Shown here piece after piece: positions 58,101 to 64,000 of a DNA stretch of 64,000 nt. The translations under genes were made by a program, and so were the position numbers. This stretch comes from Ahaetulla prasina (Eukaryota; Chordata; Lepidosauria; Squamata; Colubridae), in the NCBI RefSeq assembly GCF_028640845.1, contig NC_080543.1:1186667-1250666 (forward strand), in the 5' to 3' direction. The notes under the pieces are model-generated. The model did no database searches. It was not told where the DNA came from and saw nothing but the letters and a program-made list of their open reading frames with translations. The number at the start of each line of letters is the position of its first letter. The stretch's first letter is position 1.

Positions 58101-59280
58101 GGGGGGAAGCCCCAGATGAGGCTGCCATTCTGAATGCTAGTTCATCCCCTGTGGTGCCCAGTGGATAGAGCAGAAACAGGAACCGGATGGATTACGAGGC
58201 AGCCAAACAACGACTGTGTATTAACCCTGTAGTCTCTCCTGGCTAATGTATCATTGCCATGTGCTAAATAAATAAATGTTGGTTCAAATTGCACTGGGCA
58301 AAATGAATCCAGAGGTTTCTGGATTCTGGAGAATAATAGGACAACGCCCAGTTTTCAATTAGGTGCCAATAAGGTGTAGATGATACCCAACTTAAAATAG
58401 TCAGCTCTTTCAGTAAAATGGTGGAACTCCCACCTCCAAAGAAAAGGTTTGCATGCACTCTTTTAGTCTGTCCTTCCTTCCTTTAGGGTTACTAGCTTTC
58501 ATTGGAGACAGAAAAATTCAGGATTGTAAGCAGTGATGAGGTTTACAGGAAACACAAAGCACACATAAAAGTCTCTGTCAACCTACACAAGCTTTATTAC
58601 TCCCAATTTCTTCAGCATCATCCATGTGTATTTGCATACAGAGGCATGTTCCCTTGCCCTGCCACACCCCGGCCCAGGGATTGTCCAAGAATTGGGGAGG
58701 AGAGGAGCATCTTCCGTAGATGACAGTGATGTCCATGGATTGGGGTCTTCAACAACCAATCTCTATTCCTTTTCAGGTCCCCTCAGCTTTCCAAGGAGAA
58801 TTGCTGGGTCAATTGTGACTTACTGAATGGCAGTTAACTTTCTTATCACTGGTTGTTGTTCGGGCAATTCTGAGGACCCAGACCTGGTCCAGAGGCTTCC
58901 TTGGTTTTGGTGTATTGGATCTGCCTGGTTCCTTCTGAGTGAGCCTCTCACAAGCTCATGACAAGCAGGATTTGAGCACAAAGGCATGTAGCCACTCTGC
59001 CCATCTGCATCTATTCATCTTTTTCTCCCAGGATCTTATTTCTGGCATAAGCAATCAAGGCGAATGGACAAGATGAAGTTCTAAATCTGGTGATTATACA
59101 TTTTGGCATCCTTGGCAATCAAAGCAGTTTCGCCAACTATTACCTGCATGCTTTAGTGAACCTCTAGATAAGAGCCACAAGTCCACTTTATAACTGAGGC
59201 ACCAGGGCAGTCTACAAACACTGGATCCCCAACTGAGCAGTTAAGATGAGAAGAGGGAGAAGGAGATTTGGGGGCCCGAT
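58101..59280. other. Intergenic, no gene recognised
   Basis: No coding motif or clear repeat. Confidence 0.4.
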
Positions 59281-60231
59281 TCAGACAGATCTGGATTGGA
59301 CAATGACCTTTTTTGGGAGGAACACTTTAATGACCTGTTCCCGAATTTCCTTGCTTCTCACTCCGTATACAATGGGATTCAGCATAGGAGGAACCAGAAG
59401 GTAAAGGTTGGCCAGCAGGATATGAACACGGAGCCACGTCGTGGCCAAAGCGGTAGGTGAAAAATGAGATGAGTGCTGGGCTGTGTGATATTGTGATGAC
59501 ACAGAGGAGGGAACCACAAGTGCCGAAGGCCTTAAACCCGGCCTCACTGGAGGAAAGGCGTAGCACTGCACGGACAATGAAGAAGTAAGAGAGGCCAATG
59601 CCTAGAAGGTCCCCCCCAATGACAATCAAGGCCACACTTAGCCTATAAACACTGTTGATCCTGATGTCTCCACAAGCCAACTTCACCACAGCCATGTGCT
59701 CACAGTAGGTATGGTGGATAACATTTGTCTGACAGAAGGACACAGCCTTTTGATCAGGAAAGGACATGGGCACATCAGCAGGGCCCCCCTGACAACAGCT
59801 GATACCTCCATCTTGGCAGTGAAGAAAGAACTGTATCTGAGAGGGAAGCAGATGGCCACGTAACGATCTACGGCCATGGCCAACAGCACCGCTGACTCCA
59901 TCATACACAAAGCATGGATGAAGAACATCTGGGTCAAACAGGTATTAAACTGGATCTTCCTGGCCTGGAACCAGAAGATGGAAAGCATCTTGGGCAATGT
60001 AGACGTAGTGGCTGCTAAGTCAATAGTGGACAGCATGCAGAGGAAGTAGTCCATTGGCCTGTGGAGGGCTGGTTCTGATACTATGACCAGTAAAATGATA
60101 GAATTCCCAGCAATAATGATCACATAGCCAGTGCAAACTGCCACTGAGAACCACAGGTGGCATGCCTCCAGCCCTGGGATGCCTTGTAACACGAAGATAA
60201 AGGACCAGGAGTATGTCAGATTGCCCATCAT
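59281..60231 (-). pseudogene. Class I olfactory receptor pseudogene, OR52-type, two frameshifts
   Basis: The minus-strand start (MMGNLT, site N4) runs through GIPGLE, C-x-GN, PMDYFLCMLSTID and MAVDRYVAIC to LIKRL; near 59741-59744 an extra two bases (CACA on the plus strand) shift the frame. The next block ([37 protein letters not shown]) continues in the second frame to about 59435, where a second change of two bases returns it to the first frame for [20 protein letters not shown] and the stop at 59281. The two changes cancel, but the first frame meets a stop at 59685-59683 between them. All seven helices remain recognisable, so inactivation seems recent. Confidence 0.9.
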
Positions 60232-60550
60232 TTAGTTCATGCAAGATGCACCAATCACTTCGGCCACCAACTTCACGGAAGATCATAGCACCTGTCCATC
60301 AGAACAGAGAAAGAGACAGATGATGAAGTTGGTCATTGGGACCAGAGGTTTAGTCCTCCAAGCTTTCAGACTTGCATTGGAGCCCATCCTTGGGGAACTT
60401 CTCTCCCTCCAGGATGTACGCACTGAGCTATGTGTGGTATTTACGTGGTGCCTGGTTGTGGGTGGCTTTTAGTTGTGAAAGTGAGCTGTTAGATGAGGAA
60501 GCTCAGAGCTGCAGGAAACCAAGAATCTTTGTAGTTCAGGATTGGAATGA
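60232..60550. other. 5' flank of the OR pseudogene, nothing recognised
   Basis: No motif identified. Confidence 0.35.
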
Positions 60551-60552
60551 GA

Positions 60553-60625
60553 GTGGGGTCTCTGAGCTTGGTTGTTTTTTTTGCAGATGTTTCATTATCA
60601 AACTAGGCAACATTGTCCAGTGTTA
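60553..60625. repeat. Half copy of CTCTGAGCT fold-back family
   Basis: GGGGTCTCTGAGCTTGGTTG, GCAGATGTTTCATTATCAAA, CTAGGCAACATTGTCCAGTG; only one arm. Confidence 0.65.
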
Positions 60626-60690
60626 GAAAGATGTGGGATTTGCAGAGTGGAGGAGAAGGAGAAAAAGAAGGAGAAGAAGAAGGAGAACAA

Positions 60691-60836
60691 TGAGGTCCTT
60701 GATGCTCTCTGAGCTTAGTTGTTTACTTGAAGAGCTTTCATTACCCACACTAGCTAATATCATCAGTTGTAATCTATCACTGAAAACAACCAACGCCTCC
60801 AAGAAAACAACCATGCCCAGAGAGCACCAAGGACCC
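60691..60836. repeat. CTCTGAGCT fold-back element
   Basis: GGTCCTTGATGCTCTCTGAG at the left is mirrored by CAGAGAGCACCAAGGACC at the right; inner arms TTAGTTGTTTACTTG against CAAGAAAACAACCATG. Confidence 0.75.
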
Positions 60837-61049
60837 TTCTGCAGGAAACCTTCTCAGTCTCAGTCTCTGAGGATACTATGCAAGTCTTGTTCTAGGCTAA
60901 ACTATGGACTGCTGGTCCTGTAAAAAAAAAAAAATCCTCTCCAGCAGAAGCTTGGAAGAGCTTCAAAAGAAGTGGGCAGCTCTGGTCGCACAGTGGCAGC
61001 AATGTGCTTTGGGAGGGGTGGGGATTAAAGGGGCAACTTTACAAGTAAA

Positions 61050-61450
61050 TAATAGAATAATGGAATTGGCAGGGACCTTGGAGGTCTCCTAGTCCAACCC
61101 CTGCTCAAGCAGGAAGCCCTATGCCATTCCAGACAAATGGTTGTCCAATATCTTCTTAAAACCCTCCAGTGATGGAACAGCTACAACATCTGAAGCTGTT
61201 CCACTGGTTGATTGTTGTCACTTTCTCCTCAATTCCAGGTTGCTTCTCTCCTTGATTAGTTTCCATCCGTTGCTTCTTCTGCTGCCTTCAGGTGCTTTGG
61301 AGAAGAGATCATCCCGCTCTTCTCTATGGCAGCCCCTCAACTATTGGAAGCCTGCTATCGTGTCTCCCCTAGTTCTTCTTTTCATTAAACCAGACATACT
61401 CAATTCCTGCAATCCTTCTCATATCTTTTAGCCTCCAGTCCCCTGAAAAA
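61050..61450 (-). mobile_element. CR1 LINE 3' part
   Basis: AATAATGGAATTGGCAGGGA, CTTGGAGGTCTCCTAGTCC, TTGCTTCTTCTGCTGCCTTC, TTTTAGCCTCCAGTCCCCTG; nearly the full 3' UTR. Confidence 0.88.
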
Positions 61451-62085
61451 GCAGACAAATGTTGGCTACCAATTTAGGAACTGAACCAGGAACCCAACTA
61501 TGCTAGCAAACAGGATGCTTGAATTTCTGCATCTCTTGGGCTTGAACACTCACCAGGCAGAGACAGCTTTGTGGGATCCTTTAGAGTGGGGTGTCATGCA
61601 TCCTCCAGGTCCCTGTCGCGTAGCACAAGTGTTGCTCCTTCCATGAGAAATAATTATTTGTTGTCTTGAACAGACCAAGCGAAATCCTTGCCTGGAATTC
61701 AAGCTCTGCCCTTTCCTGGTTCCTTGTTGCTTTTTTAAGTCCATTTCTCCTCTGGGAGAAATGGAAGAGCTCTCCCTGCAGTATTAGCAGCCCTGAAGTC
61801 GGCCCAGTGGGGGCAGGAGCCTCTGCAGACTGGTATGGAGGGAGCAGCTGGGCACTTGGGTAGACTGGAAGCCATCTCCTCAGGCACCAGGTGAATCCAG
61901 ACTTTTTCTGTTAGTCCCTGGAAGTGTGGTTGCAAAACACTGGCAAACTAGTGTTCCTTTGGCTCCATTCAATTTTAAAGGAAAGGAAATAGTGGAAGAG
62001 AAAACATAATCTTGGTCGGGACAAGGAAACCATCTCCCTCTCTGGGTTACGATCTCAGGTTTCAGAAACCGAGTGGAATGGAATA
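61451..62085. other. Intergenic, no gene recognised
   Basis: No coding motif or recognisable repeat. Confidence 0.4.
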
Positions 62086-62087
62086 AG

Positions 62088-62272
62088 ACTAGACTAGACT
62101 AGACTAGAAATAGAATAGAATAGATTTTTTTATTGGCGAAGTGTGATTGGACACACAAGGAATTTGTCTCCGGTGCAAAAACTCTCAGTATACATACAAG
62201 CAGCAAGTGATAAATCATTATCATAATCATAAAATACAATCATCATAAATCATAAGATAACTTTCTATAACA
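62088..62272 (-). mobile_element. L2/CR1-group LINE 3' end with (GACTA)n and (AATAG)n tails
   Basis: GACTAGACTAGACTAGACTA (62088 on), then AATAGAATAG, TTTTTTATTGGCGAAGTGTG, ACACACAAGGAATTTGTCT. Two different 5-bp arrays stand side by side. Confidence 0.8.
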
Positions 62273-62274
62273 AC

Positions 62275-62530
62275 AAACCCATCTAATTAGCAAAACCCAA
62301 AATCAAAGTTTCGGTTTTTTTCCACCCAAAGTCCAGAAGCGGTTTCCAAGTAGACACAAAAGTCATTATGTTCTTTTCTTTAATCCAAGTAGCCAGTTTA
62401 GCCATCTCTGCTAACTCCATCAATTTTTGCAGCCCTTCATCCATTGTGGCAATCAGAGTAGCCTTCCATTCTTGTGCATGGAGTATTTCTGCTGCTGTCA
62501 GCATATGCAATTTCAAAGTTCCAGATTTTT
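62275..62530 (-). mobile_element. L1 LINE ORF2 C-terminal fragment
   Basis: The minus-strand frame 62516-62283 reads MLTAAEILHAQEWKATL, MELAEMAKLATWI, the L1 ORF2 C-terminal pattern. Confidence 0.75.
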
Positions 62531-62540
62531 TTCAAGTTTT

Positions 62541-62870
62541 TTATCCATTAAGCCCAAAAGAAAAGTTTTTTTCCCCCAGAGCCTTTTTCAAGGCACCTAT
62601 CATGATTGGTTCTACCCTTGCTTGCCTTTGACACAGTCGTTCTATCTCTATTTGCAGGTCTTTGTATTCTGTTATCTTCTCCGGTTCTTTCTTTTCTCTT
62701 CTGCTCTCTCCAGGTATTGCCACATCCACTATCCAGACTTTGGGGTTTTTTGGTTCTTTTCATTGACAGATGTTAAGCCTGGGGTATTATGTGGTAGGTG
62801 CCTGTATTATTATTATCAAATTTATTTGCCATCCATCTTGCAGTTTGAGTGAGTTTAATTTCCAGCATGG
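62541..62870 (-). mobile_element. LINE ORF C-terminal fragment, possibly R4/Dong-like
   Basis: The minus-strand frame 62729-62541 reads MDVAIPGESRREKKEPEKI, LQIEIERLCQ, VEPIMIGALKKALG. The IDxAIPGD..EKExEK...VxPVVIGALG pattern is a common ending of some LINE polyproteins; the clade is from memory. Degenerate. Confidence 0.5.
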
Positions 62871-63487
62871 TTCCATCAAATAAGAGAACATCTTGGGTGC
62901 TTCTCAAATGGCCAAAGCTTCTGTTTTGGTTTTGTAGCTGAAGCAGCCGTGGCCTTCAGTTGCTGCACTGTGAAACCTTCATGGAAAGCAAAGCAAAAAG
63001 CCATCACAATCATTAGAACAGGACGTCTAAGGACTCTCCTTCTCCAGGGGCCCTTCTGTGACCTCGTTTCTCCCCATCTGTGACCATAGGGCTGTCCCCA
63101 GGGTTGCTTATGAAGTTATCATGCTCAACATCTGGAAGTCTTGATCATGCCTCTCTTGACTTCTGGAGTCGACAGAGTTCAGAATGCCCTCTGTTACATC
63201 CAACCCCTCCAGATGGTCTTCCAGGCCCCATTAAAGATGCTTGGATTGAAACATGGAGCATCTGTGAGACTTCTATCTTCATCGGTCACTCAGAGTCAGA
63301 TATGAGATGGGTGGAAAATAAATTTCATCATCTTCATCCTCATCCTCGGCATCCCGCTTGATGCCTCAGCTTCTCATCTTTGCCAATCAATTTGGTGCAG
63401 ACAGCAGCCTCCACCTTATAGAAGTGAATATTTGCAGCTCAGGGTTGAACTGAGGGGTCTGTCTCACCTTCTCCCTCTCCCTCTGAG
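62871..63487. other. Intergenic, no gene recognised
   Basis: No coding motif seen. Confidence 0.4.
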
Positions 63488-63614
63488 GGTGCTCTCTGAG
63501 CTGGGTGGTTTTCTTGCAGGCGTTTCATGACCCAACTAGAAAACATCATCAGTGCTGCTGAGAGTTTGGGTAATAAAATGTTTGCAGGAAAACCACCAAG
63601 TTCAGAGAGCACTA
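63488..63614. repeat. CTCTGAGCT fold-back element, best copy
   Basis: The left arm 63488-63535 (GGTGCTCTCTGAGCTGGGTG, GTTTTCTTGCAGGCGTTTCA) and right arm 63566-63614 are reverse complements at about 39 of 48 positions; the loop is about 30 bases. Non-coding; MITE-like. Confidence 0.8.
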
Positions 63615-64000
63615 AGGATCCCACTGTTATGGTTTATTGATCAGAACATCTCAGGTTATTTTATTAATTGATTTTTTGATATGCTACCAATCTCACCATC
63701 AAGCAACACTGTTGAGTTGTGTAATGTTAACCTGTGCTTAGAGTTTAGTGTGCTCTGTGAGCCCAGTTTCTTAGTCTTTTCCAGGTAAGACTCAACAGAA
63801 TGCTTTGTGATGGATGCATGTGTATTGGTTCTGCTTTTGACCTCTTCTACCCATTTACCAGGGTCTTTGCCACAAGGGCCTCCAAGCTCTTCCCCTTATT
63901 TCCATTCCCTTCAGCATCTTCAGAGGTCCATCTTTCTGCCAAAAGCTCTTTGGGGCTTAGCTTTTCTTCCTTTTTAACCTCTTGTCAGCTGCTCTGCAGA
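63615..64000. other. Intergenic to window end, nothing recognised
   Basis: No coding motif or repeat identified. Confidence 0.35.

Overview
The window looks like a stretch of squamate reptile nuclear DNA, most likely from a snake. The evidence is a class I (fish-like) olfactory receptor (OR) cluster, one intron-containing ribosomal protein gene, and a squamate repeat load: many CR1 3' ends, L1 copies, Bov-B/RTE remnants, two Sauria-type SINEs, another tRNA-derived SINE family, hAT and Tc1/mariner-like non-autonomous elements, and a LINE family whose 3' ends run into (AATAG)n or (AATTC)n arrays, a habit I recall being described for snake CR1/L3-type LINEs. No bacterial, plasmid or phage feature is present.

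Layout. 1-4.9 kb is repeats: an L1 in two opposed pieces, a palindrome, a Bov-B end, a SINE and a TTCC array. The ORs follow: OR52-type gene 5696-6751 (+) with an odd C-terminus; OR relic 7930-8130 (-); OR pseudogene 9434-10333 (-); OR51-type gene 17600-18562 (-); OR51-type gene 26501-27460 (-); OR52-type gene 43563-44513 (+); OR51-type gene 55596-56546 (-); frameshifted OR52-type pseudogene 59281-60231 (-). Between 31.7 and 35.2 kb lies a bounded L1-like element with ORF1 but no ORF2. From 36.3 to 41.2 kb there is a stack of nested LINEs.

RPS11 (40S ribosomal protein uS17 family) occupies 47109-50804 (+) with five coding exons, a CpG-island promoter and a 5'-TOP-like start. Introns 3 and 4 each hold a SNORD35-like C/D snoRNA. 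Intron 4 also carries a 1.47-kb hAT-type insertion with a perfect 8-bp target duplication inside an older Bov-B fragment.

How the genes relate. The ORs are single-coding-exon seven-transmembrane receptors, each expected to be expressed by itself in olfactory neurons; they form a birth-and-death cluster (five open, three broken), not a pathway. RPS11 is an unrelated housekeeping gene embedded in the cluster. I found no wholly new gene system. The strongest unusual items are the paired intronic snoRNAs, the ORF1-only L1, the hAT in Bov-B in RPS11, a LINE copy type with a shared foreign 5' head, and several fold-back repeat families. Repeat boundaries are by eye and good to about 10-30 bases unless target duplications are given.
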